DNA of 64,000 nucleotides from JAGHKQ01 sp041920565 (GTDB lineage Bacteria; Bacillota; Bacilli; Bacillales; Bacillaceae_G). Location: NCBI GenBank assembly GCA_041920565.1, contig JBHGXS010000090.1, positions 1-64,000 of the forward strand, given 5' to 3'. The position numbers were made by a program, and so were the translations under genes. The stretch's first letter is position 1; the number at the start of each line of letters is the position of its first letter. The notes below the pieces were generated by a model. It was not told the DNA's origin. It did not search any database and saw only the letters and a program-made list of their open reading frames with translations. This document shows positions 26,563-34,909 of the stretch, one piece after another.

Positions 26563-26790
26563 TTAATTTTGAACACTTTCCTTTCCGAAAATGGAAGATC
26601 GATGTTTTATTCTATAACTATCACCATTTAATTGAATAATCTCTGACCGATGAATAATGTGATTTAAAATAGCTGTGGTGATAGCCGGGTCTCCTAATAG
26701 TTCTCCCCAATCTGAAGGCCTTTTGTTAGAGGTTAAAATAATAGAGGAGTTATTGTAGGAATCATTTACTAAGTGGGGTACCACCAGCAA
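26563..26790 (-). pseudogene. istB: IstB (IS21-family ATPase) C-terminal fragment
   Basis: The frame reads SIILTSNKRPSDWGELLGD followed by ITTAILNHIIHRSEIIQLNGDSYRI, which is the C-terminal third of IstB, including the sensor-like TSN motif. The Walker A and B region is missing. IstB helps IstA choose target DNA. The fragment shows that an IS21-type element once sat in this island unit. It differs in context from the IS21 end at 1-141. Confidence 0.8.
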
Positions 26791-26907
26791 AACGCGGATT
26801 TACAACGTTAAGGAATTTGGATATAAAAAATAGCCGGTTTTCACCACCTTAAGGGTGAACATCGGCTTGTTCATTTTAACCCCAAGTAACAGCATAGTTA
26901 GCACTGT

Positions 26908-27219
26908 TTATAACGGCAAACTCATAGTAACTGTTCTTATGTTAAATCCCATTTTTTCATATAGTTTAATGGCTTGGTTCTTTGCATATGCACTTAAACG
27001 GACTTCAGAGTATCCAGCTTGTCTTAGATGGTTAATGGCAGTTCTCATTAATTGTTTAGAGATTCCTTTTCCTCTAAATTCTTCAATAACATATAGTTCA
27101 TAAATAAATCCATTCATCTTATCAGTAAACTGGTCTTTACTTGCTCCTAAAAGAATCCACCCCATTAATTTATCGTCTTCTATTGCTATTAAGTAATAGC
27201 TTCCCTTTTTTAGTAGCAA
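26908..27219 (-). CDS. GNAT acetyltransferase, 5'-truncated
   Basis: A frame of about 103 aa with a good GNAT core: YELYVIEEFRGKGISKQLMRTAINHL (motif A) and NQAIKLYEKMGFNIRT (motif B). The frame is open further upstream (to about 27276, including FCDNCLNEKIEQL) but has no ATG or ribosome-binding site, and a stop closes it. The first part of the protein is therefore lost. It is probably a non-functional remnant beside the attL site of the 14-kb element. Confidence 0.6.
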   Translation of the reverse strand: MLLKKGSYYLIAIEDDKLMGWILLGASKDQFTDKMNGFIYELYVIEEFRGKGISKQLMRTAINHLRQAGYSEVRLSAYAKNQAIKLYEKMGFNIRTVTMSLPL

Positions 27220-27431
27220 TTGAACAAGTTGTTCGATTTTTTCATTTAAGCAATTGTCACAAAATGTGTATAAATTTCACATTCAGTATCTCATAAATGA
27301 TAAGGGTATTTTGCTTTATAGCAGAGAGGCTGAAAAATGACTACTACTAAGTACAATGTGTATATTTGAGTGTTAGTTAAAAAATGTGGTCGGATTATTA
27401 GAATAAAACTAATGTGGTCAAATGGCAAAAA

Positions 27432-27472
27432 TAAAATAAAAATGCGATTTCTCATGTTAGAGAAACCGCATT
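27432..27472 (-). terminator. Displaced tRNA-Val terminator
   Basis: On the minus strand, an AATGCGGTTTCTC/GAGAAATCGCATT stem is followed by a T-run. It lies just downstream of the perfect tRNA 3' copy at 27488-27535. It was probably the terminator of the tRNA before the 14-kb element was inserted. Confidence 0.7.
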
Positions 27473-27487
27473 CCGTCAAGGTTTTTC

Positions 27488-27535
27488 GTATGATCCCGAC
27501 TGGGTTCGAACCAGCGACCTCCACCCTGTCAAGGT
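27488..27535 (-). repeat. attL: perfect 48-bp copy of the tRNA-Val 3' half
   Basis: This is identical to 41480-41527 over all 48 bases, and the match ends abruptly on both sides. It covers the tRNA from the anticodon loop to just past its 3' end, the usual attB core of tyrosine integrases. With the integrase gene beside the other copy, this marks the left boundary of the integrative element. Confidence 0.93.
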
Positions 27536-27660
27536 TGAATCAATGGTTGAATCCCTTTCGTGCTTACGAGTTATTTGATATTGCATACATTATAGCTTAT
27601 TTTCCGAGTTGAAACAAGCTGTTTTGACTGCAATACTTTCAGAATATGGACTAAAATTCT

Positions 27661-28515
27661 TCACCTTTGCCCAGCGTAGAAAAATCTCTTGTAAAGTGAG
27701 TCGTAATGTGACACTTCTGCGTCTAGTTCCTCGTGTAAAACAGGAGGTCTTTCGTCATTCAGTATTTCCTTTAAAGTATCGTACAATTGAATTGTCACCA
27801 TGTCGGTTAGCAATTCAAATATGGGAACAGGAAAGTTTTGATTCTTTATCTGCGTTTTTGCGATTGCTGTCGTGCTCTCGTCAATCTTTATCCATGCAAT
27901 ACCATGATAAAGGTTATTTGGTTCGTCTGCCCATACAATAAAGGAAGGTATTATGTCTTGGATTTTCCTTTGAATTCCTAAATTAAAGAGTTTTCCTCGG
28001 ACTTTCCTTGAGAGCCAAAGTGGATAGTTTTCCTCTCTCCCAGGTACAGACAGAACAGCTACGTGTGAAAATGAATCGTAATAATCAATTTCACCTCTTG
28101 CTTTGGCTTTATTATAATCGTCCAGTGCAAACCACGTCTCGATGAGCCAACTCAACAAGTTCATATGTTCATATTCTTTATTTATGTACTCTGACGTAAT
28201 TCTCAATAGTGGAAGTTCGAATGTTTCGCACAAGGTATCTTTCTTTATGTCTCGTTCCTGTTGTTTTTCTGATTCATGTTGAACTCCGTCAAATTCAACT
28301 GCAAACAAAGGAGATTCATCTGAATCAGCTACAATAAAGTCAAAGTGCGCTTTTAATGCAAAGGAGTATAGTTCGTTACTGATTCCGCTCCCTTCAATTG
28401 GAAAAATGTCTGCAAGTCTGACTTTAGGGTAAACTGACACATTATGATTATTGCATATTTGACTCAAGTGTTTACGTGTCAACGCTTCTGACCGATTCAT
28501 AATTTTTTTCAGCAC
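27661..28515 (-). CDS. DUF2726-like restriction-endonuclease-fold protein
   Basis: A 284-aa protein. Near residues 50-110 it has HFDFIVADSDESPLFAVEFDG, then QHESEKQQERDIKKDTLCE and LPLLRI. This order (Asp, then Glu in a hydrophobic strand, then a helix with Gln-x-x-Asp-x-x-Lys) matches the PD-(D/E)XK nuclease-like DUF2726 group. The remaining 170 residues are unassigned. The start (GTG 28515 or ATG 28500) overlaps the end of the frameshifted gene upstream, so the two were probably co-translated. It is the first gene inside attL, a usual cargo position. A nuclease or defence role is inferred only. Confidence 0.6.
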   Translation of the reverse strand: MLKKIMNRSEALTRKHLSQICNNHNVSVYPKVRLADIFPIEGSGISNELYSFALKAHFDFIVADSDESPLFAVEFDGVQHESEKQQERDIKKDTLCETFELPLLRITSEYINKEYEHMNLLSWLIETWFALDDYNKAKARGEIDYYDSFSHVAVLSVPGREENYPLWLSRKVRGKLFNLGIQRKIQDIIPSFIVWADEPNNLYHGIAWIKIDESTTAIAKTQIKNQNFPVPIFELLTDMVTIQLYDTLKEILNDERPPVLHEELDAEVSHYDSLYKRFFYAGQR

Positions 28516-28976
28516 GTTCCAGTTCCTCCTCTGCTTTACTTCTATCTGCTTCTGTTTTCGCTTCTTGCTTTATCAATTCGAAAGCTAAACCTTCAACAAT
28601 ACTAAACAGACTCGGTATTGTAATGTGATAATTTCCGCTCTCATAACAATTGAAGCACTGTTGTAATAAATCTCTCCATTTCAAAAGGTGTTCATCCCTC
28701 AAAAGGTCTTTCTTGATTTTTTCATATACTCCATATGTTTCATAACTTTCTTCAAATGCTTTATCAACTAGTTGTTTTTACAATTCCTTCCTCGTCAATT
28801 TCAATATTCTTCATTTCGGCAAACGTCTCTTTTATACTGTTTGACGGCAATGATTGTAATTGTTTAGCAACCTGTTTTTGTTGCTCTCCAAGACCTTTTA
28901 TCAGTGCAGCAAATGTTTCCCGTGTACTGTCCGAGAATATCTCATTGAAGATGTTTTTCCCTCTGTTTTCCTCCAC
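28472..28976 (-). pseudogene. Hypothetical gene split by a frameshift in an A-run
   Basis: The first part (MEENRGKNIFNEIFSDSTRE to EIDEEGIVK) and the second part (KQLVDKAFEESYETYGVYEK to NYESVRSVDT) join cleanly if one base is removed near 28779, where GTAAAAAC lies. The joined product would be about 165 aa, with a segment SGNYHITIPSLFSIVEGLAFELI seen at the N-terminal side of many larger uncharacterised helical proteins. It therefore also looks cut short at its C-terminus. It overlaps the nuclease-like gene. Function unknown. Confidence 0.6.
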
Positions 28977-29088
28977 GTCAATTCTCCTCCTCTTAAATAT
29001 CGTAATTCAATGATACATGAAGACATGGAAAATATCGACAAACAATAAAGAAAACTCTAGTTCCGTGAAGGAACCAGAGTTCGGATAA

Positions 29089-29313
29089 TTAATCAACCAT
29101 GTAAAACTCTGGTCTGCATTTAATACGTCTCAACACGTCCAGAACTTGTTTTTGAACCTCGTAATAATTTGCTTTATGCTTCTGACAATATTGATAAGCC
29201 AATTTGCGAGACAAGGTTTCTAGTTTTTCAAGACGAATCCTCTTTAATGAATGTTTGTCAACGTTTGAAACAACGAAATTTGTAATACTGTCTTCAATTC
29301 CAGCGTATTTCAT
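29089..29313 (-). CDS. Small hypothetical protein of the integrative element
   Basis: A 74-aa basic, helical protein with no recognised motif (KRIRLEKLETLSRKLAYQYCQK). A strong AAAGGAGAG site lies just before the ATG, which supports expression. It sits 57 bp behind the winged-helix gene on the same strand, so it is probably the last gene of that operon. Confidence 0.6.
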   Translation of the reverse strand: MKYAGIEDSITNFVVSNVDKHSLKRIRLEKLETLSRKLAYQYCQKHKANYYEVQKQVLDVLRRIKCRPEFYMVD

Positions 29314-29370
29314 GTTTATCTCTCCTTTGGTCTCATTTTTATTGAAAAATTGTTATAAGCTGTGAGGGGA

Positions 29371-30231
29371 TTAAAAAACGATTTCGGCTAAATCAAAGTT
29401 TTCGCTATTCATGTCGTATTCTGGAACTGGTACAACAACAGAAGTGGAACTTTCCATTCGTTCGAGGATTTTATATGCTAGGAGTTTTTCATTTGAGGAG
29501 TTTTCTTCTTCCTTGTCTGGTTCCTGTGTTTCTGTTACGTCAGAAACGTTTGGAACCTCTTTTTCTTTATGTGGTTCTTGTACATCAGACTCGTTTTCAT
29601 TCAGTTCCTGCTCGTCAACGACAGGAGTAACTTCAAAAATAACGTCCTCAAGATTCTTAACGTCGACATGCGGAATAAAATATGCGTTCATTTCCTGCAT
29701 TTTCTCGTCAACGTATTTACCAGAGCGTTTCACGAGATAACCACGGTTAACAAGGTCGTTAACAACGTCTCGAGCCTTGTTTTTCGAAGCTGTCAACACC
29801 GACATGAGCCAACTGTCAGATAGCTTGCAAACGTCCATGTGCTTCTGAAAACGTACCACATGACAGAAAAGTACAAACTCTTCTGGTGTCTGTGCTTGGT
29901 TAACCAGTGGCATAGGAATCAAGTCATATGGATGTTTGTTTCTGTCCAAGTCAGTGAACTTGATAATAAAATTGTCTTTGTCTAGTTTTTCAACAAGGAT
30001 ATAACCCTGTTTAGCGAGTCTGTCGATGGACATCATGATACGTTTCTTGTTTCTTGATTTGTCGGCAAGAAGTTTAATTCTTGTATCGAGGAAATCAAGA
30101 TTCGTGTCAAATTCTCCAAAAGCTGACACTCTCTTTCTCAATTGAGCGTAAACAAATACGTCCTCAACTGGTAATTTCTTGGGTGATTTTGGACATACCA
30201 TTTCTTGATAAATCAATACTGCATTTTTCAT
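29371..30231 (-). CDS. Winged-helix replication-initiator-like protein
   Basis: About 286 aa. The first 190 residues contain two helix-rich DNA-binding-like units: RNKKRIMMSIDRLAKQGYILVEKL and, later, ASKNKARDVVNDLVNRGYLVKRSG. Both have the helix-turn-helix then wing layout seen in Firmicute plasmid and phage replication proteins. The C-terminal 90 residues are acidic and low in complexity. I chose ATG 30231, because its AAGGAG site lies inside the last codons of the upstream helix-turn-helix gene (translational coupling). A role in replication or copy control is inferred. Confidence 0.6.
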   Translation of the reverse strand: MKNAVLIYQEMVCPKSPKKLPVEDVFVYAQLRKRVSAFGEFDTNLDFLDTRIKLLADKSRNKKRIMMSIDRLAKQGYILVEKLDKDNFIIKFTDLDRNKHPYDLIPMPLVNQAQTPEEFVLFCHVVRFQKHMDVCKLSDSWLMSVLTASKNKARDVVNDLVNRGYLVKRSGKYVDEKMQEMNAYFIPHVDVKNLEDVIFEVTPVVDEQELNENESDVQEPHKEKEVPNVSDVTETQEPDKEEENSSNEKLLAYKILERMESSTSVVVPVPEYDMNSENFDLAEIVF

Positions 30232-30235
30232 AATT

Positions 30236-30478
30236 CTATTTATCTCCTTCAAATTTCAGTTTTTTGCGTCGTAAATCTTCAAGTAATAATGCCTCGTCGG
30301 TCATTTCTTGATACACCTTGTTCAGCCGAACTTGAACCGTGCGTCTCATTGGCTCACGTCCAAGAACCAACTTGGAAATGTATTCGTTACTGAATCCAGT
30401 CATACGAGCAATATCCTTTTGTTTCAAGCCGAAAATCTCCATGAGCAACGACAACTTTTCTCTTGTAAAATGAATCAT
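30236..30478 (-). CDS. Cro/C1-type helix-turn-helix regulator
   Basis: An 80-aa DNA-binding protein. The motif LKQKDIARMTGFSNEYISKLVLG is a clear Cro/C1 helix-turn-helix in residues 17-40. ATG 30478 follows AGGAGG at ideal spacing. Its last codons contain the ribosome-binding site of the next gene, so the two are one operon. It probably represses the element's replication genes, as small regulators of plasmids and prophages do. Confidence 0.8.
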   Translation of the reverse strand: MIHFTREKLSLLMEIFGLKQKDIARMTGFSNEYISKLVLGREPMRRTVQVRLNKVYQEMTDEALLLEDLRRKKLKFEGDK

Positions 30479-31155
30479 ACACAATTCCTCCTGTTTTTAA
30501 GTAGTTAAATTCCAAAATAAATAGAGCAGTCCGAAAACTGCTCTCACTATGGCTTACTTTATATACTTGCTGTGGTACTTGTTCTACAACCATTATGTAG
30601 TTTATATGCAAAAAGAGAAAGACAAGCGAATGACTTGTCTAAGAAAAAGTTATGGAAATATGCAGTACAACTTTACCAAGAAGAGATTTGTCCAGAATCC
30701 CTCAAAACATATAGCAACCGAACAAAGGACTCAACAACCAGAGAAGGTAATTACTCACGAAAGTGGGCTTACTATATATAACAACATTAAAAACAAAATA
30801 ATTAACAAGTTTCATACCTGTTGTTGTCCTCTTGTAGTAGTTTGATAGTCTCTTGTTGGGCTTCCGTGATATTATCAAGAAGTTCAACGTAGGCTTTCTC
30901 ATGTGGGAAAGTGCACCGCCAGTAATAACATCGGCTACCTTCAACATCGTTTGTTTAATAAACATAAATAATCATCCTCCTGTTTAAGCCCCTTCTCGTT
31001 CGTTCTAGGGCGTTTTAATTCGTTTTAGGACTCATAGTATTCAACGTACCTAAAAAGCCGTCATGAGCCTTCTAAAGCCCTTAAATTAAATCCTTGTATT
31101 GGGGGTATTTTTCGCACATACTTGACCAACAAAAAATAAGATAAGACTCCTCTTT
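30479..31155. other. Non-coding region of the element with a possible small gene remnant
   Basis: No intact gene is convincing. On the minus strand, about 30813-30950 reads CYYWRCTFPHEKAYVELLDN then EAQQETIKLLQEDNNRYETC, with a Cys pair and a coiled-coil-like tail. It has no start codon, and a stop lies just upstream, so it may be a relic. The remainder is promoter DNA for the operons on either side. Confidence 0.35.
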
Positions 31156-32022
31156 TTATCGTCCTTGAATCAAGAATGTATTTACAAGTGCTTGTGGTGC
31201 TTCTCCTTCTTTACGATAGAAAACAAGTGGATTGACTGTGAAATGAACTTTTCTGTTCTTCGTTGTCTTCGAGAACACTGTGTATTCACCGAATTTCATA
31301 TTTGTAATTTTACGTTTCAATTCAGCAAGAGAATATCCTGTGATTTTAACAAGGTCGTCAATTGACATTGCTTCGATTTTACGAGCGTCTTGTTCATAAG
31401 GATTGTGACAAAGGACGTTTGTCTCGTAACTGATGTATGGAAGAATCATGTACAATAAACCAAGGTCAGCAGGCTTCAATTCTCCATATGCTTCACGAAC
31501 TTTTGTTGAGAAGACCTTTACAACGTTTCTGTTTTTCGATTTTCCTTTGAAGTGGTACTTTTCGTTGACTTTGAATCCCTTTGCAGTCTTTCCATTCTCA
31601 AGAGGTTCCTCAACTTCGATGAGAAGTTCGTTCTCAAGCAATTTATCAACAAGTTGAGTGACGGTATTACTTTTCTTTATCCCCAAGACTCTTCCAATAC
31701 TTACCCTGTTCATTGGTTTCATAGCTTGACTGCTCTCGTACAATATTCCATCAAAGTTTGTATATGTTTGTAGTACGAGCAGATAACCAAGTTCGATACA
31801 AGATAGTGCAGTCTTGTCTTTGAGTTCCTTTGCCATACGAACGTCCTCTTTGATTTCACGAATTGAGTCCATATCACCGAATGTAAATGACTTTCCTCTG
31901 CTTTGCTTACGTTCTTGGATTTCTCTGTATGCTTCTGCTTGTTCATTGGAAATGATACGGTCTCCAGCTTTTAATTCTCGTTCGATTACTCCTGTTTCTG
32001 TATCGAAAATTACTTTTGACAT
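31156..32022 (-). CDS. Replication-protein-like winged-helix protein
   Basis: About 288 aa. Residues 85-165 form a winged-helix unit (GRVLGIKKSNTVTQLVDKLLENELLIEVEE). A second unit near 235-265 contains MSIDDLVKITGYSLAELKRKITNM. The central NRNVVKVFSTKVREAYGELKPADLGLLYMILPYI resembles plasmid Rep or MarR-type proteins of Bacillus plasmids. ATG 32022 has GAGGAG upstream. The gene faces a 1.4-kb non-coding region with direct repeats, the usual layout for an initiator next to its origin. A regulator is the alternative. Confidence 0.6.
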   Translation of the reverse strand: MSKVIFDTETGVIERELKAGDRIISNEQAEAYREIQERKQSRGKSFTFGDMDSIREIKEDVRMAKELKDKTALSCIELGYLLVLQTYTNFDGILYESSQAMKPMNRVSIGRVLGIKKSNTVTQLVDKLLENELLIEVEEPLENGKTAKGFKVNEKYHFKGKSKNRNVVKVFSTKVREAYGELKPADLGLLYMILPYISYETNVLCHNPYEQDARKIEAMSIDDLVKITGYSLAELKRKITNMKFGEYTVFSKTTKNRKVHFTVNPLVFYRKEGEAPQALVNTFLIQGR

Positions 32023-32176
32023 TTCAAACACTCCTCTAAGATAATCCAGAAATCACGTACTGTACTTCTGGTACTATCTAGATGGACTGCATATGTTGAA
32101 CTACAACCTTTTACAAAATATTTGATAGAAATCAGTCAACATACACTGGATGTATATAAATTCCAGTTATTGACAT

Positions 32177-32226
32177 AGCTCGTTTTGGTTGGTTTTTTTT
32201 GCGTGTATTAGCTTGTTTTGGTTGGT
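32177..32226. repeat. Two 17-bp direct repeats upstream of the initiator-like gene
   Basis: The motif AGCTCGTTTTGGTTGGT at 32177-32193 recurs at 32210-32226 with one change, a 33-bp period (three helical turns). It sits in the promoter region of the minus-strand gene ending at 31156 and could be the binding site for autoregulation. Confidence 0.7.
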
Positions 32227-33029
32227 ATTTTAAAACCACCTTGAACCGTTGGGAGAGTAAGTGTCAGAGGGATTTTCGAGGAGAAATTTCTTCTTTATCT
32301 TGACAGATAAAGACCATTGCATGGAGCCACAAAAACAACAAACTCCTTCACAATTAATAACAACAATGTTGTGGTATTTTAAACAGCGTTACTCACCAAG
32401 TGAGAGTTACTATATATATATAAAACTGCGTATATAACAATGTAAATAACAAGGTTTATATCAAAGTAATAACTTGTTTATACGTTGTTATAACCTTTAA
32501 TCACTTCGTTCTTAAAGGTTATTCGCTACGCTCATACATTCTAAACAATATTTCCCCTTTTGTTATGAGAACAAAGAGTTTAAGTTATTTAAAAAATGTA
32601 AACCGAGCGAAGCGCCAGCGTAGTGAAGGTTTGGCTCAACGTCTAGTTGTCACAGCTATCCAAGTTATATCTTGGTTGACATCCAGTTCTTCCTCGACTC
32701 CCTCTTGTTGTCCTCCAGTAAATAACAACATTAAAAACAAAATAATTAACAAAAGAGAAATAAATAAAGAATTTACGAACACCAACAAAAGGTGAGTAAT
32801 GAATATGCACCGCAAAACTTGGAGGGAGCCGATGTCTGGCGAAAGGTCTGCGGTGCTGGGCGAAACCTTTATTCTTTATCTCTTTATTTATCTCTATCCC
32901 TTTTGTTATCTCTTAAAGAATTTATTATCTTCTTTAAAATTTTGTTCGAAGAACCACCGAGCGTAAGCGAGGTGTACTATTTAATATTTATTCTCTAAGA
33001 TACTGTTTTTCTCTAAGATACTGTTTTCT
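32227..33029. other. AT-rich non-coding region, candidate replication origin area
   Basis: About 800 bp with no convincing gene. It contains strongly AT-rich tracts around 32400-32560 (runs of TATATA and TAACAA) and a 17-bp direct repeat, CTCTAAGATACTGTTTT, at 32993 and 33011. Together with the flanking repeats and initiator-like genes it is the best candidate for the element's origin. Confidence 0.45.
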
Positions 33030-33154
33030 GTTCATTTAAAACGGAAATCCCGCTTGGTTGAATTTACTTGAGCGGAAATCCCGCTCGACTGAAATCACAA
33101 AAGCAGAAATCCCGCTTTATTTGAACTAGTTCATTTAAAACGGAAATCCCGCTC
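33030..33154. repeat. Iteron-like cluster: four GGAAATCCCGCT repeats
   Basis: Four copies of a 12-14 bp unit, C(G/A)GAAATCCCGCT, start near 33041, 33072, 33103 and 33140. The second copy forms a short palindrome, GCGG-AAATC-CCGC. The first and last copies share a 25-bp exact direct repeat (33030-33054 and 33129-33153). Spacings of about 31, 31 and 37 bp resemble plasmid iterons. A related inverted pair TCCGCT/AGCGGA lies at 33363-33386, just before the next gene. Confidence 0.75.
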
Positions 33155-33445
33155 AAAATGAAATACCTCCTCCTCCAGTAGTTTAAAATTCTGTAAAAAT
33201 CACTTCGTTTTCTGACTACCGCTACTCTCCTCGTTGTCATCCAGTAAATCACCACGATATATAACTTTTCCCACAAGGTTGTATTTCTTGAAGTGTAGCC
33301 ACCTATATATTAAGAGAAGAATTAAGCACTCTTCTCCAACAACGAAAACCATTTGGTTCACATCCGCTTTGTTCATTCAGAGCGGACTTTAATTTTGTAC
33401 TTAATATAATCAATTCCGATTACAAACTATTACACGAAAGGAGTA

Positions 33446-33724
33446 TTGAATATGCACAGACGCTTAACGAGTAAAGAATTTGTTGCTATTTTCAAAGTTT
33501 TAAATGTGTCGAGAAGCGAGTTCGCTCGCATGCTTGGTTTCTCCGAGGGTGCGGTTTGCCGAACAATGTACGACAAGAATTACAAAGTCAGTGCAAGAAT
33601 GGATTTCAAAGTAAAACAGCTTTGCGAAAAGCTGGGAGGAATCGAGTTCGTACTTGATTTAGCACGAAAAGGAGGTCATTTTAATGAACGCACTTGTCCA
33701 CATTGTGGCATTCCTGTTGATTGA
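33446..33724 (+). CDS. Helix-turn-helix protein with C-terminal Cys/His pair
   Basis: A 92-aa protein. Residues 18-45 (LNVSRSEFARMLGFSEGAVCRTM) form a helix-turn-helix. The C-terminus RTCPHCGIPVD contains a CxxC zinc-ribbon half-site. The start has GAAAGGAG upstream and lies directly beside the inverted repeat at 33363-33386. It is the first gene of the plus-strand phage-type block, so it may control that operon. Confidence 0.7.
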   Translation: MNMHRRLTSKEFVAIFKVLNVSRSEFARMLGFSEGAVCRTMYDKNYKVSARMDFKVKQLCEKLGGIEFVLDLARKGGHFNERTCPHCGIPVD

Positions 33725-33824
33725 TAGCTGCTTCGACAAGAAAAACGAAGCCGTAAAGGCAAAAAAGCAAGAGATTGTCAGAGAGATTTATAAAACTATC
33801 AAAATTGAAGAGGAGAATTTGTAA
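33684..33824 (+). CDS. Small 46-aa protein
   Basis: A 46-codon gene with a perfect AAAGGAGG site inside the previous gene. Its stop overlaps the next start (TAATG at 33822-33826), which strongly supports translation. The first 15 residues are hydrophobic (ALVHIVAFLLIDSCF); the rest is a charged helix (KKNEAVKAKKQEIVREIYK). It is possibly a membrane-attached peptide. No family is recognised. Confidence 0.6.
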   Translation: MNALVHIVAFLLIDSCFDKKNEAVKAKKQEIVREIYKTIKIEEENL

Positions 33825-34519
33825 TGACAAGAAAATTGAACGAATTCAGAACGAAGAAAGACAGCTATGTGAAAGCAATTGAGGAAGCAAAGGTTCAACT
33901 TGCTCAAAACGAGATTCAGTTGAAGTTAAAGATTGAAGAATTAAAAAAATTACAAATTGATAGCTTTGGAAAGACAATGGACTCCACAAAGCTGAACCAG
34001 TTGAACCAAGATATTTTGTTATTGGAAACCAGTATCAAGGAATTGACTGAACGTATCGCTGTATATGAAGACACAATGCAAGACAGACTTCAAGAAGACA
34101 TTGTTCCTGTTATCCAAGAAAGACAAAAATTAATGGATAAGCAAAACAAGAGACTGGATGAAATTGAACAATACTTATTCGAAGCAAAGTTGAAATACAT
34201 GAAAGAGATTGAGGACGCTATTATTGAACGAGAATCAATGATTGCTCAATTAAATGAGTATCACCAAGAGATTAACCGTATTCAACCAGAGAGTGAACCA
34301 ACATTGAGAAGATTCAATATATACAATCGTGATTATATCGCAACTGGTGGTTCTACTCCCGTTGTTGTCCAAGACTATGACCTTCGTTCACTTGGTTGCA
34401 ATCATTATGGTGGAAAACCACGTCAAGCAAGTTCATATATCTTGTTCAAGAGAACAGGAGAAATTATCCAAAATGAGCAAGAAGCATATGAAAGATTGAA
34501 TGAATTAACTCAAAAATAA
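33824..34519 (+). CDS. Coiled-coil hypothetical protein
   Basis: A 231-aa protein whose first 155 residues are one long heptad-rich coiled coil (for example VKAIEEAKVQLAQNEIQL and ETSIKELTERIAVYEDTM). The last 70 residues are compact, with aromatic and Gly residues (STPVVVQDYDLRSLGC). It is translationally coupled to the 46-aa gene upstream and followed at once by a hairpin. Phage scaffold, tail or replication-accessory proteins can look like this, but I do not recognise the family. Confidence 0.65.
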   Translation: MTRKLNEFRTKKDSYVKAIEEAKVQLAQNEIQLKLKIEELKKLQIDSFGKTMDSTKLNQLNQDILLLETSIKELTERIAVYEDTMQDRLQEDIVPVIQERQKLMDKQNKRLDEIEQYLFEAKLKYMKEIEDAIIERESMIAQLNEYHQEINRIQPESEPTLRRFNIYNRDYIATGGSTPVVVQDYDLRSLGCNHYGGKPRQASSYILFKRTGEIIQNEQEAYERLNELTQK

Positions 34520-34547
34520 GGTTCCGGTCAATCGCTGGAGCCTTTTA
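34520..34547 (+). terminator. Hairpin directly behind the coiled-coil gene
   Basis: GGTTCC and GGAGCC flank a loop and are followed by TTTTATAC. It could be a weak terminator. Its position only a base or so from the stop codon would also allow a role in frameshifting (see findings). Confidence 0.5.
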
Positions 34548-34549
34548 TA

Positions 34550-34698
34550 CTTCAATAAAAAATTACAAAGGAAAACGGTTTGGTGCTCTTTTAACCGCAG
34601 TTGATGAACATGGTTTCAAGATTGTTCGCTGGAGCAAGGAAGCCAACAAGGAAAAGAGATTACACACGAACCCAAACCATAAGAAAGGACTTAAATGA
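34550..34698 (+). pseudogene. Start-less ORF, probably a 5'-truncated phage-type gene
   Basis: An open frame without a start codon reads YTSIKNYKGKRFGALLT then VDEHGFKIVRWSKEANKEKRL, ending at TGA 34696-34698, which overlaps the next ATG. The amino acid pattern looks like real coding DNA. Either its 5' end was deleted, or it is reached from the upstream gene by a -1 frameshift, since the frame is open back to 34516. Confidence 0.45.
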
Positions 34699-34907
34699 AA
34701 ATGAGTAAAAAACAAACGAAGACCGCTCTTGAACTATTGTTGGAAGGTTATGAACAGCTTGAGAAAGGTGAGGAAGTTGAGTCTGTCGACATGATAAAGG
34801 AAGTTGAGAAGGACGAGGACGCTTCTCCTATCGCATTGTTGCAAGCAGGTTATATCCGGTTACAAAAACTCCTCGAAGAAGAAAGAAAAGCAGAAAGCAG
34901 TGATTAA
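34695..34907 (+). CDS. Small acidic hypothetical protein
   Basis: A 70-aa, Glu-rich helical protein with two similar segments (ALELLLEGYEQLEKGEE and PIALLQAGYIRLQKLLEE), suggesting an internal duplication. An AAGAAAGGAC ribosome-binding site precedes it, and it lies in the phage-type operon directly before the TerS-like gene. Function unknown. Confidence 0.6.
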   Translation: MKMSKKQTKTALELLLEGYEQLEKGEEVESVDMIKEVEKDEDASPIALLQAGYIRLQKLLEEERKAESSD

Positions 34908-34909
34908 TA

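Noticed and set aside
27609..27941. Plus-strand frame opposite the nuclease-like gene
   Set aside because: It is a shadow of the minus-strand gene and lacks a ribosome-binding site.
30549..30845. Plus-strand open frame in the element's non-coding region
   Set aside because: Low-complexity translation, no ribosome-binding site and no family pattern; likely a chance frame.
33030..33154. CRISPR array
   Set aside because: Only four 12-14 bp units with similar, partly identical spacers; the units are too short and no cas genes are present. Iterons fit better.
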